Of a stretch of DNA of 64,000 nucleotides, positions 34,808 to 43,606 are shown piece by piece. This DNA comes from Streptomyces sp. Root1304 (GTDB lineage Bacteria; Actinomycetota; Actinomycetes; Streptomycetales; Streptomycetaceae), in the NCBI RefSeq assembly GCF_001426405.1, contig NZ_LMEP01000023.1, positions 336,485-400,484 on the forward strand, in the 5' to 3' direction. Under the pieces are notes generated by a model that saw nothing but the letters and a program-made list of their open reading frames with translations, did no database searches and was not told the origin of the DNA. Within the stretch, counting starts at the first letter, position 1, and each line of letters begins with the position of its first letter. A program made the position numbers and the translations under genes.

Positions 34808-35221
34808 GTGTACTCCCCCGGAACCCCCGACGACGCCGACATCGCCGAGGCCATCGCAGGCGAACTGCACCTCATGGACCCGGCCGTACGCCTCTCCAGG
34901 GCGCGCGCCACGGAACTGCTCGACCCGGAGTTCGTCGAGGTCGGCGCCTCCGGCAACCGCTGGAACCACGAGGAGATGCTCGCCGACCTGCCCGACATGG
35001 CCGACAGCGCCGAGGACGGACCGCGCTACGAACCCACCGGCTTCCGCGGGGTGCTGCTCGCGCCCGGCATCGTCCACCTCACCTACGAGACCGTCCGCGA
35101 CGGCCTGCGCGTCCGGCGCAGCTCCCTCTGGCGCCGCGACCCCGCCGGGCCGCCCGGCGCGGGACTGCGGATGTACTACCACCAGGGAACGCCCGTACCC
35201 GGAGCAGACGTTCAGCCGTAG
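34808..35221 (+). CDS. NTF2-like/DUF4440 protein
   Basis: A 137-residue SnoaL/NTF2-like fold protein: an N-terminal helix (DADIAEAIAGELHLMDPAVR), then LLDPEFVEVGASGNRWNHEEML and a beta sheet ending RRSSLWRRD and MYYHQGTPV. The pocket residues are those of DUF4440 proteins, which include polyketide cyclase-like and unknown enzymes. GTG at 34808 has GGGGGAG 8 bases upstream; GTG at 34799 is in frame and overlaps the stop of a 20-codon upstream ORF. Its last 10 bases overlap the opposing gene. Confidence 0.8.
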   Translation: MYSPGTPDDADIAEAIAGELHLMDPAVRLSRARATELLDPEFVEVGASGNRWNHEEMLADLPDMADSAEDGPRYEPTGFRGVLLAPGIVHLTYETVRDGLRVRRSSLWRRDPAGPPGAGLRMYYHQGTPVPGADVQP

Positions 35222-35574
35222 GCGTCCGTGACGCAGTCGACCGCGCACCGGCCGTGCTCGAACCGGAGCCGCAGCACCGCGGCCGCGTGCCGCCGCTCCA
35301 CCTCGTCGTAGCCGTAGCGCTCCCGCGTCATCCGCACCACGGCCTCGACGGTGACGATCGCCGGTTCGCCCTCACCGGCGGACCGGCGGGCCTCCGAGAT
35401 GACCTGGTCCGCCGCCCGCCGCAGATGACGGACGTACTCCCGCCGCGCCATGGTCCGCGCCCGCGAAGCGGCGAACGGCCGCGCCGCGCGCCCCTTCCAG
35501 ACCACCCCGGCCGTCATGAGTCCCACACCCGACAGCCCGATGAACGCCCCCATCAGGATCCCGCCCCACCCCAT
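35212..35574 (-). CDS. Small single-helix membrane protein, unknown
   Basis: About 120 residues: one N-terminal membrane helix (GILMGAFIGLSGVGLMTAGVVW) followed by a basic, helical cytoplasmic domain with RRAADQVISEARRSAGEGEP. No family recognised. ATG codons at 35574 and 35553 are possible and neither has a convincing ribosome site. The 3' end overlaps that of the NTF2-like gene by 10 bases. Confidence 0.65.
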   Translation of the reverse strand: MGWGGILMGAFIGLSGVGLMTAGVVWKGRAARPFAASRARTMARREYVRHLRRAADQVISEARRSAGEGEPAIVTVEAVVRMTRERYGYDEVERRHAAAVLRLRFEHGRCAVDCVTDAYG

Positions 35575-35721
35575 CGCCGGCCGCCACCTCCCCCTGCACC
35601 CGCCGCTCCGCACCAGCCCTCCGAGTCTAGGGCCCGTCCTTCCCGGCAGGCCGAGCTCGCCACGCGACCCACGGGAGCCGTCCCCGCCGGGGCCGCGCCG
35701 TCCCCGCCGGGGCCGGAACCG

Positions 35722-36672
35722 TCACCTCCGGGGTCGTGACCAGGAAGGCGCCCAGATCTCGGGGTCCGGGCGCGTGAGGTCCGGGGCCTCGGGGGAGGCG
35801 CCGAGGCGGTCGCGGAGGGCGAGCAGCGCGGGATGGGGATTGTCCACGGCCCAGAGCAGTGAATGCGGGTAGACCGGGGTCGGGCCGTGCACGCCGACGC
35901 GGCGCAGGCGGTGGCCCTCGGGCCAGACCAGGCGGGTCAGCTCGCCGACGAAGGTCGCCAGGCCGGGGGAGTTCGCCACCTTGTCGAACAGCGGATCGGT
36001 GCCGAAGTCAGGACCCGTCACCTCGATGGTGAGCCCGAACGCGGCGGCGAGGTCGGCGTAGTAGGCGGCCCACTCGGTTCCGCCGACCACCCCGGGCACC
36101 CAGATCCGGTGCCCCACCAGCTCCGCCGGGGTCACCCGGCCCGCCTCCGCGAAGACGTGCTCCGGACCCGTCAGGAGCTGCATCGGCTCGTCCAGGACCG
36201 GAAGCGCCCCGATCCCCTCGGGAAGCCGCCGGCCCGGCATCGTGACCGCCCGGAACGACGCGTCGACCGTGCCCGCCCTGAGCGCCGCGACGGCCGCGTC
36301 GGCGTCGAAGAGCGTCACCACGTCCAGCTCCACCTCCGGATGGGCCCGGTGGAAGTCGCGCAGCAGCGCCGCCGGTGCCAGCCGGCGGCCGATCACGTCC
36401 ACCCGCAGCGCCCGCCGCCCCGGACGCACGGAGGCGAGCGCCCGCGCCTCGGCGTCGAGCAGGGCGCGCGCGTGCGGCAGGAACGCCTGCCCGTCGACCG
36501 TCACCTCCGCGCCCCGCCCCGTGCGGGTGAAGAGTCGTACCCCCAGCTCCTTCTCCAGGGCGGCGACCCGCTTCGAGACGGCCTGCTGGGTGACGGACAG
36601 GTCGTCGGCGGCCCGCCGGAACCGGCCCGAGTCGACGACGGCGAGGAAGGTGCGTACGGCTTCGAGATCCAC
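35722..36672 (-). CDS. LysR-family transcriptional regulator
   Basis: A 316-residue LTTR. The N-terminal winged helix DLEAVRTFLAVVDSGRFRRAADDLSVTQQAVSKRVAALEKELGVRLFTRTGRG is diagnostic, followed by a periplasmic-binding-like effector domain (RALRVDVIGRRLAPAALLRDF onward). The GTG at 36672 begins the HTH directly and has no clear ribosome site, so it may be leaderless. It is divergent from an MFS exporter, which it probably controls through the ACAACC-N3-GGTTGT repeat between them. Confidence 0.93.
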   Translation of the reverse strand: MDLEAVRTFLAVVDSGRFRRAADDLSVTQQAVSKRVAALEKELGVRLFTRTGRGAEVTVDGQAFLPHARALLDAEARALASVRPGRRALRVDVIGRRLAPAALLRDFHRAHPEVELDVVTLFDADAAVAALRAGTVDASFRAVTMPGRRLPEGIGALPVLDEPMQLLTGPEHVFAEAGRVTPAELVGHRIWVPGVVGGTEWAAYYADLAAAFGLTIEVTGPDFGTDPLFDKVANSPGLATFVGELTRLVWPEGHRLRRVGVHGPTPVYPHSLLWAVDNPHPALLALRDRLGASPEAPDLTRPDPEIWAPSWSRPRR

Positions 36673-36690
36673 GGCGCGCAGCGTAGGCCG

Positions 36691-36727
36691 ACAACCGCCG
36701 GTTGTGGTGCGCGCGACACCCGGTTGT
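36691..36727. promoter_or_regulatory. LysR-type operator, ACAACC-N3-GGTTGT
   Basis: A perfect 6-bp inverted repeat (36691-36705) with a further GGTTGT half-site at 36722-36727, between the divergent LysR gene and the MFS gene. Recognition plus activation half-sites are the usual LTTR layout; assignment to this regulator is inferred from position. Confidence 0.6.
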
Positions 36728-36808
36728 TTGATCCGGACGCCCGCCGCTCGCTTGGATGGCGGCGGTCCCGGCGCGGTCGCGCGGCGGGCCGGCGAGAGGA
36801 GTACGGGC

Positions 36809-38059
36809 ATGTGGCGAGGGGTGTCCCTGGGCCGGGACTACGGGTGGCTGTGGGCGGCCTACGCGGGAAGCACGATGGGTACCTGGGTCGCCTTCAACGC
36901 CTTCCCCCTGCTCGCGATCACCGTCCTCCACGAGGGCACCGCCGCGGTGGCCGCCCTCGCCGCGGTCGGCGCGGCCGTCGGCGCCGCCGTCGCCGTACCG
37001 CTCGGCCCCTGGGTGGAGTTCCGCCGCAAGCGCCCGGTCATGATCGGCATGGACCTGGTGCGCTGCGCCGCCATGCTGAGCGTGGCCGTCGCGTACGCGT
37101 TCGGGCGGCTCGGCTTCGCCCAGCTCATGGTGGTCTCCGTCCTCGTCGCCGCGGCCGACATCACCTTCGGCGCGGCCTCCGGAGCCTTCCTCAAGTCGCT
37201 CGTCCGCCCCGAGGGACTGCTCGTCGCCCAGGCCCGCTTCGAATCGACGACCTGGACCGCGACCGTGATCGGACCGCCGCTCGGCGGCGCGCTCTTCGCG
37301 GTGCTCGGCCCGGTGGCGACGGTGGTGGCCGACGCCCTGAGCTATCTGCTCTCGGCGGCCGGCATCCGGGCGATCGGGAAGCGGGAGGAGCGGCCCCCGG
37401 GCGGGACGCGCGCCCGGCTGAGCGCGGGCGACCTCCTCGAAGGATGGCGGCACATCCTCGCCCATCCCGTACTTCGCCCCCTGTTCCTCAACACCGTCGT
37501 GGTCAACGGCCTGATCATGGCGACCGCCCCGCTCCTCGCCGTCCTCATGCTGGGTCCCCTCGGCTTCAGCCCCTGGCAGTACGGCCTCGCCTTCGCGATC
37601 CCCTGCGCCGCCGGACTCATCGGCTCCCGGCTCGCCCGGCCCCTCGTCCTGCGCTTCGGGCAGCGCCGGGTCCTGCTCGTCTCGGGCACACTGCGGGCCT
37701 GCTGGCCCATCGGGCTCGTCCTCATCCACCCCGGCGTGACGGGGCTGCTGCTCGTGATCGGCGTCGAGTTCGCGCTGATCGGCTGCGCGGCCGTGTTCAC
37801 CCCGGTGCTCTCCGCCCACCGCCTCGAAGTGACGGACACCGGACGCGTCGCCCGCACCCTGACCGCCTGGTCGGTGAGCACGAAGACCTCCATCGCGGCC
37901 ATGACCGCGCTGGGCGGAGCCCTCGCCACCGTCACCGGCCCCCGGGCGGCCCTCGGCGTGGCGGGCATCCTGCTGCTCGCCACCCCGCTGCTGCTGCCCT
38001 GGGCCGCCGGAGCGCCACGAGCGGGTATTGACACGTGTAAATCCTCGGTGGCAGGCTGA
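36809..38059 (+). CDS. MFS transporter (EntS-like exporter)
   Basis: A 416-residue protein with about 12 membrane helices. The first loop has WVEFRRKRPVMIGMDLVRC, a form of the MFS motif A, and the fold continues with a central cytoplasmic loop (KREERPPGGTRARLSAGDLL). The closest style is the EntS/DHA3 group of exporters of siderophores or drugs. GAGAGGAG precedes the ATG by about 6 bases. It faces the LysR gene and is followed 40 bases later by a carboxylesterase gene, perhaps cotranscribed. Confidence 0.88.
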   Translation: MWRGVSLGRDYGWLWAAYAGSTMGTWVAFNAFPLLAITVLHEGTAAVAALAAVGAAVGAAVAVPLGPWVEFRRKRPVMIGMDLVRCAAMLSVAVAYAFGRLGFAQLMVVSVLVAAADITFGAASGAFLKSLVRPEGLLVAQARFESTTWTATVIGPPLGGALFAVLGPVATVVADALSYLLSAAGIRAIGKREERPPGGTRARLSAGDLLEGWRHILAHPVLRPLFLNTVVVNGLIMATAPLLAVLMLGPLGFSPWQYGLAFAIPCAAGLIGSRLARPLVLRFGQRRVLLVSGTLRACWPIGLVLIHPGVTGLLLVIGVEFALIGCAAVFTPVLSAHRLEVTDTGRVARTLTAWSVSTKTSIAAMTALGGALATVTGPRAALGVAGILLLATPLLLPWAAGAPRAGIDTCKSSVAG

Positions 38060-38099
38060 TCGTCCGGCCCTGTGCCCCGCGCAGAAGGAGCAGCACCCC

Positions 38100-39542
38100 A
38101 TGAGCACCACCGTCACCACCACCCGTGGGCCCGTCCGCGGCGAGCGCCGCGCCGACGGCAGCCACCGGTTCCTGGGCATTCCCTACGCACAGCCGCCCGT
38201 GGGTGACCTGCGCTTCGCCGCTCCCGTACCGCCCGAGCCGTGGTCGGAGCCGCTCGACGCCACCGCCTACGGGCCGACGGCGCAGCGCCGCCCCTTCTCC
38301 GAGGTCACCACCATCCCCGAGCCCTCGATCCCGGGCGCCGGAGTCCTCAACCTCAACGTCTTCACCCCCGACACCGACCCGGCGGCCGCCCTGCCGGTCC
38401 TCGTCTGGATCCACGGCGGCGGCTACGTCGCCGGCTCGGCCGCCAGCCCCTGGTACGACGGCGCCGCCTTCAACCGGGACGGCGTCATCCTCGTCTCCCT
38501 CGGCTACCGGCTCGGCATCGAGGGCTTCCTGCACCTGGAGGACGCCCCCGACAACCGGGGCGTACGGGACTGGATCGCCGCCCTGGAGTGGGTGCGGGAC
38601 AACATCTCGGCCTTCGGCGGCGACCCCGCCAAGGTGACCATCGCCGGGCAGTCGGCCGGCGGCGGCGCCGTACAGACGCTGCTCGCCGTCCCCAGCGCCC
38701 GCGGCCTGTTCCGCGGCGCCCTCTCCGTCTCGGGCGCGATCCCGCGCCCCGACGGCCCCGAGATCGCCCGCGCGGCCTCCCGGCTCCTCACCTCCCGGAC
38801 CGGCCTGCCGGCCACCGCCGCCGCCCTCCGGGACCTGAGCGACGACCAGATCCTCGACATCCAGGACCTCATGGCGGAGCCGGGCCCGGACCGCGGCGAA
38901 CTCCCGCCGATGCTGTGCCTCGCGCCCTTCGCCGACGGCGAGCTGATCCCGGTCCCCGCGCAGGAGGCGCTGACGACGGGCGAGGCCGGTGCGGACGTGC
39001 CGCTGATGCTCGGATTCACCGAGCAGGAGTTCGCGATGATCCCCGCACCCGGACCGGACGGCCCGCCGCTGCCCGTCCTCCTCGGCGGCCTCGGACTCGA
39101 CCCCGCCAGGGCCGAGGCCCTCACCGAGGCGTACGCGGAGGGCGGCCCGGAGCTGCTCTTCGGCCAGGCGCTCACCGACTCCATGTTCCGCGCCCCGGCG
39201 CTCGCCGTCGCCGACGCCCGCGCCGCGCGGGAACGGCCCACCTGGCTGTACGAGTTCACCTGGCGCTCGCCGGTCCTCGGCCTCTCCTTCCACTGCCTCG
39301 ACCTGCCCTTCGCCTTCGACCTCCTGGACGCCGAGGGCGTCGCGGACATCGCGGGCGAGGCGCCGCCGCGCGAGCTGGCCGACGCCCTGCACCGGGCCTG
39401 GGTCGCCTTCGTCACGCACCAGGACCCGGGCGCCGACTGGCCCCGCTACACCTCGAAGGACCGCGCCACGAAGATCTGGGACACCGAGCCCGGCGTCGCC
39501 CCGGACGCACTGAGCCGGGTACGCGCCCTCTGGCTCGACTGA
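38100..39542 (+). CDS. Type-B carboxylesterase
   Basis: A 480-residue carboxylesterase/cholinesterase-like hydrolase without signal peptide. The oxyanion loop VWIHGGGYVAGS is near 103-114, the nucleophile elbow GQSAGGGAVQ near 184-193, and the catalytic His is in FHCLDLPFAFD near 420. It would hydrolyse an ester, substrate unknown. AGAAGGAG lies 10 bases before the ATG. Following an MFS exporter, it may act on the exported compound. The 3' end, including the stop codon, is tandemly duplicated. Confidence 0.92.
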   Translation: MSTTVTTTRGPVRGERRADGSHRFLGIPYAQPPVGDLRFAAPVPPEPWSEPLDATAYGPTAQRRPFSEVTTIPEPSIPGAGVLNLNVFTPDTDPAAALPVLVWIHGGGYVAGSAASPWYDGAAFNRDGVILVSLGYRLGIEGFLHLEDAPDNRGVRDWIAALEWVRDNISAFGGDPAKVTIAGQSAGGGAVQTLLAVPSARGLFRGALSVSGAIPRPDGPEIARAASRLLTSRTGLPATAAALRDLSDDQILDIQDLMAEPGPDRGELPPMLCLAPFADGELIPVPAQEALTTGEAGADVPLMLGFTEQEFAMIPAPGPDGPPLPVLLGGLGLDPARAEALTEAYAEGGPELLFGQALTDSMFRAPALAVADARAARERPTWLYEFTWRSPVLGLSFHCLDLPFAFDLLDAEGVADIAGEAPPRELADALHRAWVAFVTHQDPGADWPRYTSKDRATKIWDTEPGVAPDALSRVRALWLD

Positions 39543-39566
39543 GCCGGGTACGCGCCCTCCGGCTCG
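39509..39566. repeat. 29-bp tandem duplication over the carboxylesterase stop
   Basis: Bases 39509-39537 and 39538-39566 are identical except for one T/C change. The first copy encodes the last residues (L-S-R-V-R-A-L-W-L), and the second copy begins with the final codons and repeats the sequence after the stop. Confidence 0.9.
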
Positions 39567-39936
39567 ACCGGGCCGGAGGCGCGTCCCGACGACGGCCGCC
39601 GGGGAGCGGCCGTCGGGGAGGCGGGGCAGGGGCAAACCAGGGGTGGGGCGGGGAAGGACGGCCGGTGCCTCGGCGGCGCGGGACCGGCGGTTCCGACCCT
39701 GCGGCCCCTGCCCCGGCCTCCTCGGACAGGTGGCCCGGGACCGCCTGTCGGTGCCCCGCCGGACGCACCCCGAGGGGGGATGCGCCCGGCGGGGCACGTC
39801 CGTCCGTGACCGGGCGCCTGTGGGGACGGGCGCCCGGTGCGGCGGAGGACCGAAGGCCCGACGGGAGCCCGCCCGCCCCTTCGCCCGATAGCATCGCGCA
39901 GCCCGGTCCCGCACCCGTCACGGAACGGAACGCCCG
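39543..39936. repeat. Gene-free region with three perfect inverted repeats
   Basis: Nearly 400 bases without a gene. IR1 at 39590-39615: CGACGGCCG/CGGCCGTCG, loop 8, the likely carboxylesterase terminator. IR2 at 39751-39797: GTGCCCCGCCGG/CCGGCGGGGCAC, loop 23. IR3 at 39809-39838: ACCGGGCGCC/GGCGCCCGGT, loop 10. IR2 and IR3 lie close together about 100 bases upstream of the RraA-like gene and may be a leader structure or a second terminator. No T-runs are present. Confidence 0.6.
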
Positions 39937-40629
39937 ATGCTGAAGGACTTCGCCGAGCTCTCCACGCCCCTCGTCGCGGACGCCTGCGTGCGGCTCGGGG
40001 AACCCCTGCGGGCCGCGCCCGCCGGGATCATGCCCGTCGTCGACGGCACGCGCGTCGCCGGCCGGGCGCTGCCCGTACGGCACCACGGGAGCGTCGACGT
40101 CTTCCTGGAGGCGTTCACCCGCGCCGAACCCGGCGACGTCCTCGTCATCGACAACGCCGGACGACGCGACGAGGCCTGCATCGGCGACCTCGCGGTCCTG
40201 GAAGCCGAGGCTGCGGGCGTCGCCGGAGTCGTCGTGTGGGGCCTGCACCGCGACACCCCCGACCTCGTCGGGATCGGGCTGCCCGTCTTCTCGTACGGCC
40301 GCCACGCGCCCGGCCCCGTCCGGCTCGACCCCCGGGAGCCCGACGCGCTGCGCACCGCGCGCTTCGGCGGGCACGAGGTGACCGGCGACGACGTCGTGTT
40401 CGCGGACGACGACGGCGTGCTCTTCGTGCCCGCCGCCCGCGCGGACGACGTCCTGGACGCCGCCCGCGCCCTCTTCCGTACCGAACGCGAGCAGGCCCGC
40501 CGCATCAGGGCGGGGGAGACCCTGCGCGCCCAGACCCGGTTCGACGCCTATCTGGCGGGCCGGGCAGAGGACCCCTCGTACACCTTCCGGCAGCATCTGC
40601 GCCGGATCGGCGGCGCGATCGAGGAGTGA
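39937..40629 (+). CDS. RraA-like protein (HMG/CHA aldolase fold)
   Basis: A 230-residue RraA-like protein. GDVLVIDNAGRRDEACIGDLAVLEAEAAGVAGVVVWG and the following HRDT are the family's substrate and metal region (G-D-x-x-x-x-x-x-x-x-R/D pattern). Relatives are 4-hydroxy-4-methyl-2-oxoglutarate aldolase and the RNase E inhibitor RraA; without an aromatic-degradation neighbour the substrate is open. The ATG at 39937 is supported by CGGAACGGAA upstream. It converges on the OsmC-like gene. Confidence 0.88.
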   Translation: MLKDFAELSTPLVADACVRLGEPLRAAPAGIMPVVDGTRVAGRALPVRHHGSVDVFLEAFTRAEPGDVLVIDNAGRRDEACIGDLAVLEAEAAGVAGVVVWGLHRDTPDLVGIGLPVFSYGRHAPGPVRLDPREPDALRTARFGGHEVTGDDVVFADDDGVLFVPAARADDVLDAARALFRTEREQARRIRAGETLRAQTRFDAYLAGRAEDPSYTFRQHLRRIGGAIEE

Positions 40630-40662
40630 GCCCGGCGCCGCGCGCACCGGAACGGGCCCGGT

Positions 40663-41100
40663 TCAGCCCTCGAAGCCGACCGTGCCGTCCGGCAGGATCG
40701 CCTCCACGCGCGCGCCGTGCTCCACGGTCCGGCTCACGGTGCAGAACTTCTCGTGCGTGAGCCGCACCCCGCGGGCGAACACCTCCGCCGCCTTGGGGTT
40801 GTTGTCCGGCAGCTCGAACTCGTAGCTGACGCGGATCCGCCCCACCCGGCCGTCGTCCTCGGGGCCCGAGACGGACTCCACGACGATCCGCAGGTCGTCG
40901 TGGTCCACGGCCCGCGCGGTCCGGTCCACGACGAGCCCGCCGCAGCCGCCCATCGCCGCGAGCAGCAACTCGACCGGGGTGAAGGAGGGCTGCGCGTCCG
41001 CGTCGTCGGCGGCGGCCATCCGGACCTCCGCGCCCCGGTCGTTGCGGGCGGTCCAGTTCCGGTACCCGGTGCGGACGGTCTCGATCCGGTAGTCGGCCAT
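40663..41100 (-). CDS. OsmC-family peroxide-stress protein
   Basis: A 145-residue OsmC-like thiol peroxidase. The two redox cysteines are visible: one in AMGGCGGLVV (near 52) and one in HEKFCTVSRT (near 119). Such proteins reduce organic hydroperoxides, with lipoyl or other thiols as donors. GAAGGAG stands 9 bases before the ATG at 41100. It is on the same strand as the amidotransferase gene but 158 bases from it, with a small GCCTGG/CCAGGC hairpin in between. Confidence 0.88.
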   Translation of the reverse strand: MADYRIETVRTGYRNWTARNDRGAEVRMAAADDADAQPSFTPVELLLAAMGGCGGLVVDRTARAVDHDDLRIVVESVSGPEDDGRVGRIRVSYEFELPDNNPKAAEVFARGVRLTHEKFCTVSRTVEHGARVEAILPDGTVGFEG

Positions 41101-41258
41101 GGAGCGGTCTCCTTCGTTCTGGAAGTGCGTCCCCGTACGGTACGGGCGCCCGCCCACGCAACCCCACCGCCCCCGCCCGGCCAAGCGGACGCGCCGACCA
41201 CGGCCAGGGCCTGCCGTCACACGCCCGGCTGCCCCGCGATGCCTGGCACGCCCAGGCG

Positions 41259-42038
41259 TCAGCGCTCCGGCGTCCCGGCACCGGACCCGTCCGCGTGCGC
41301 CCGTACCACCGCGCCCCACGCTTCCGACACCGCGCCCCAGACCGTGCGCAGTTCGGGTTCCGCCTCCCGTACGGTCCGCACCGCCGCATTCGGGTCACCG
41401 CCGACCGCACGGAGGCGCGCGCCGTCCTCGGCGGCCCAGGCCGCGACCGCGTCCGCGCCGACCTCGGGATGGAACTGCACCGCCCATCCCACGCTCCCGA
41501 CCCGGAACGCCTGGTGGGGGCAGTCGTCGCCGGTCAGGAGCGGCACGGCGCCCTCCGGCAGCCGGTCGACCTCGTCCCAGTGCCACTGGGCGGCGAGCGC
41601 GCCGTCCGGCACGCCGCCGAGGACCGTGTCCCGCTCGGCGGCGGGCAGCCTCCGCAGCGGGACGGCGCCCACCTCGGGGCCCCGGGGACGGGTCGTGACC
41701 GAGCCGCCCAGGGCGTGGGCGATCAGCTGCCCGCCCAGGCATATCCCCAGCAGCGGCGTCCCGCCGGCCACCGCCTCGCGGACGAGCGCGCGGACCGAGG
41801 GCAACCACGGGGCGGCCCCCTCGTCCTCGCAGTTGACGGAGCCTCCGAGCACCAGCAGCCCCGCGTGGCCGCTCAGGTCGGGCGGCAGGGCCTCGCCCCG
41901 CCAGGCACGCACCACGTCGAGCCGCAGGCCCGTGCCCGTGAGGCGCTCGCCGACGAGACCGGGCCCGGCCTCCTCCTCGTGCTGCACCACCAGAACGTCG
42001 GTCCCGCTGTCCGCGGCCACCCGGATTCCCGTCGTCAC
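41259..42038 (-). CDS. Class I glutamine amidotransferase
   Basis: A 259-residue GATase1 protein. The nucleophile elbow GICLGGQLIAHALGG holds the catalytic Cys (near 92), and VQFHPEV holds the His, with Glu two residues on. It stands alone, so it probably acts as a gamma-glutamyl hydrolase or GMP-synthase-like amidotransferase of unknown substrate. The GTG at 42038 has GGGA 5 bases upstream. Confidence 0.88.
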   Translation of the reverse strand: MTTGIRVAADSGTDVLVVQHEEEAGPGLVGERLTGTGLRLDVVRAWRGEALPPDLSGHAGLLVLGGSVNCEDEGAAPWLPSVRALVREAVAGGTPLLGICLGGQLIAHALGGSVTTRPRGPEVGAVPLRRLPAAERDTVLGGVPDGALAAQWHWDEVDRLPEGAVPLLTGDDCPHQAFRVGSVGWAVQFHPEVGADAVAAWAAEDGARLRAVGGDPNAAVRTVREAEPELRTVWGAVSEAWGAVVRAHADGSGAGTPER

Positions 42039-42151
42039 GGTCGTCCCGCCTCCCACTCCCGTCCCGGGGACACCTCGTCGTGCCCGCCGCCCCGAGGATC
42101 GCCGACGGGCGGCCCGGCGGGAACCCTTACGGGGCCCCTCGGTGATCACAC

Positions 42152-42183
42152 CTGAGTACGGGGGTGCGCACGGCTGAGTACGG
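42152..42183. promoter_or_regulatory. CTGAGTACGG direct repeat, 22-bp spacing
   Basis: The 10-mer CTGAGTACGG occurs at 42152 and again at 42174, exactly 22 bases (two helix turns) apart, some 45 bases before the ATG at 42226. This looks like tandem binding of one regulator on one face of the DNA. It may also serve the divergent amidotransferase gene. Confidence 0.5.
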
Positions 42184-42225
42184 CGACCGATACGACGGCC
42201 CGCCGCGTGCTGCTGGACTGTCACC

Positions 42226-42759
42226 ATGACCTCCGACGCCCGGCGCATCCGCCCGCTCCAGCACGTCACCGCCGCAGGCACGGCCCTCGCCGTGGCCGTC
42301 GGCCCGCTGGTGCTCGGCGCCCTGCTCGTCCGGTCGGCGGGCGGGGACCCGATGGCCTCCGTCAACGCCCTGATCGCGGGCGGCGGCCAGCGCGCCAGGA
42401 TCTCCCGCGCCCAGCTCCGCTCGGGCGCGCGGCTGCGGTCGGCCGGCGGGCGGCGGATCCCGGGCGTCCGGCTCCGCGCCGTCCGGCTCCGGCCCGGCAC
42501 CCGGCCGCACCCGGAGGCCCGGCCGTACCCCGGCGCCCAGCCGCGTACCGGCCTCCCGAGCCGCCCCCGCCTCCGGCCGCGCCCGGGGTTCCTCCCCCAG
42601 CGGTCGGCGGGTGCCGGGGCGGCGTCCGGGATCTCCACGCGGCCGGGGCTCCCGGCGTACCGGCCCTCCGCCGGGAGGCGTGCGGCGGTCGTCCCCGTCC
42701 CGCGCTGGATGGTGACCGTCACGGAGCCCCTGCGGCGTTCGTCGCAGGCCAGGCCGTAG
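42226..42759 (+). CDS. Arg/Pro-rich hypothetical protein with one membrane helix
   Basis: A 177-residue protein, unknown. After MTSDARRIRPLQH, residues 14-38 form one likely membrane helix (TAAGTALAVAVGPLVLGALLV). From residue 55 on, the chain is Arg/Pro/Gly-rich and without defined structure. Third codon positions are G or C almost without exception, which supports coding, but composition bias makes this less decisive in such DNA. It could be the truncated head of a transporter. The 3' end lies 45 bases from a convergent methyltransferase gene. Confidence 0.5.
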   Translation: MTSDARRIRPLQHVTAAGTALAVAVGPLVLGALLVRSAGGDPMASVNALIAGGGQRARISRAQLRSGARLRSAGGRRIPGVRLRAVRLRPGTRPHPEARPYPGAQPRTGLPSRPRLRPRPGFLPQRSAGAGAASGISTRPGLPAYRPSAGRRAAVVPVPRWMVTVTEPLRRSSQARP

Positions 42760-42804
42760 CGGTCCGCCTGCCGCTCGCGGCGGCGGAGCCCGGGAATCCC
42801 GTAC

Positions 42805-43458
42805 TCAGTCGCGCGGCCTGCGCACCAGGAGGAAGGCCTGCGGCGTCTTCTCCTCGGGGTGCGGGGCGCGCACCAGGCGGGCCGACTCGACGAGGCCCGC
42901 GTCGGCGAGGAGTCCCGCCACCCGGTCCGGGGACCAGCGGTACACGTCGAGCGCGACCTCGTGGCCGTAGGCCCGCTCCAGGCGCACCCGCTCGTTCCCC
43001 ACCTTGAAGGCGACCAGGGCGAGCCCGCCGGGTGCGAGCACCCTGCGGAACTCGGCGAAGGAGGACGTGAGTTCGGCCTCCGGCATGTGCACCGTCGAGT
43101 ACCAGGAGAGCACCCCGCCGAGGGAGGCGTCAGGGAGGTCGAGGGCGGTCATCGACCCCACCTCGAAACGCAGCCCCGGATACGTCTCCCGGGCCACCTC
43201 GACCATGCCCGGCGACAGGTCCACGCCGAACACGTCCGCGCCGAGTTCCCGCAGGTGGGAGGTCACCCGGCCGGTGCCACAGCCGAGGTCCCCCACCGTA
43301 CGGGGGCCTCCGGCGGCCTCCACCTCCGCCACGAATCCTTCGAGCACCGCCCGGTCGAGCGGGGTCTCGTCCAACTGGTCGCCCAGCAGCCGCTGATAGG
43401 CGACGGCGACGGTGTCGTACGAGCGGCGGGTGGCGGTGACGTGCGCGGATTCGGTCAT
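42805..43458 (-). CDS. Class I SAM-dependent methyltransferase
   Basis: A 217-residue UbiE/COQ5-type methyltransferase. Motif I VGDLGCGTGRV (about 54-64) binds S-adenosylmethionine, with VDLSPGMVEVA (motif II) and FRRVLAPGGLALVAF (motif III). It begins TATRRSYDTVAVAYQRLLGDQL, a usual start for small-molecule methyltransferases. The acceptor is unknown. It is divergent from the molybdenum hydroxylase operon. Confidence 0.92.
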   Translation of the reverse strand: MTESAHVTATRRSYDTVAVAYQRLLGDQLDETPLDRAVLEGFVAEVEAAGGPRTVGDLGCGTGRVTSHLRELGADVFGVDLSPGMVEVARETYPGLRFEVGSMTALDLPDASLGGVLSWYSTVHMPEAELTSSFAEFRRVLAPGGLALVAFKVGNERVRLERAYGHEVALDVYRWSPDRVAGLLADAGLVESARLVRAPHPEEKTPQAFLLVRRPRD

Positions 43459-43606
43459 GGCGGCACACTACGGCGGCGGCCGGACGTCACGGCGGCGGCC
43501 GGACCCCCACGACCCCGGGTCAAGCCCCGAGACCCCGACTCCAGCCGATCGTTTGACGCTGCCCTGACAATCAAGCACCCCCGAACAGTCCCGCGAGGTC
43601 ACCCAC

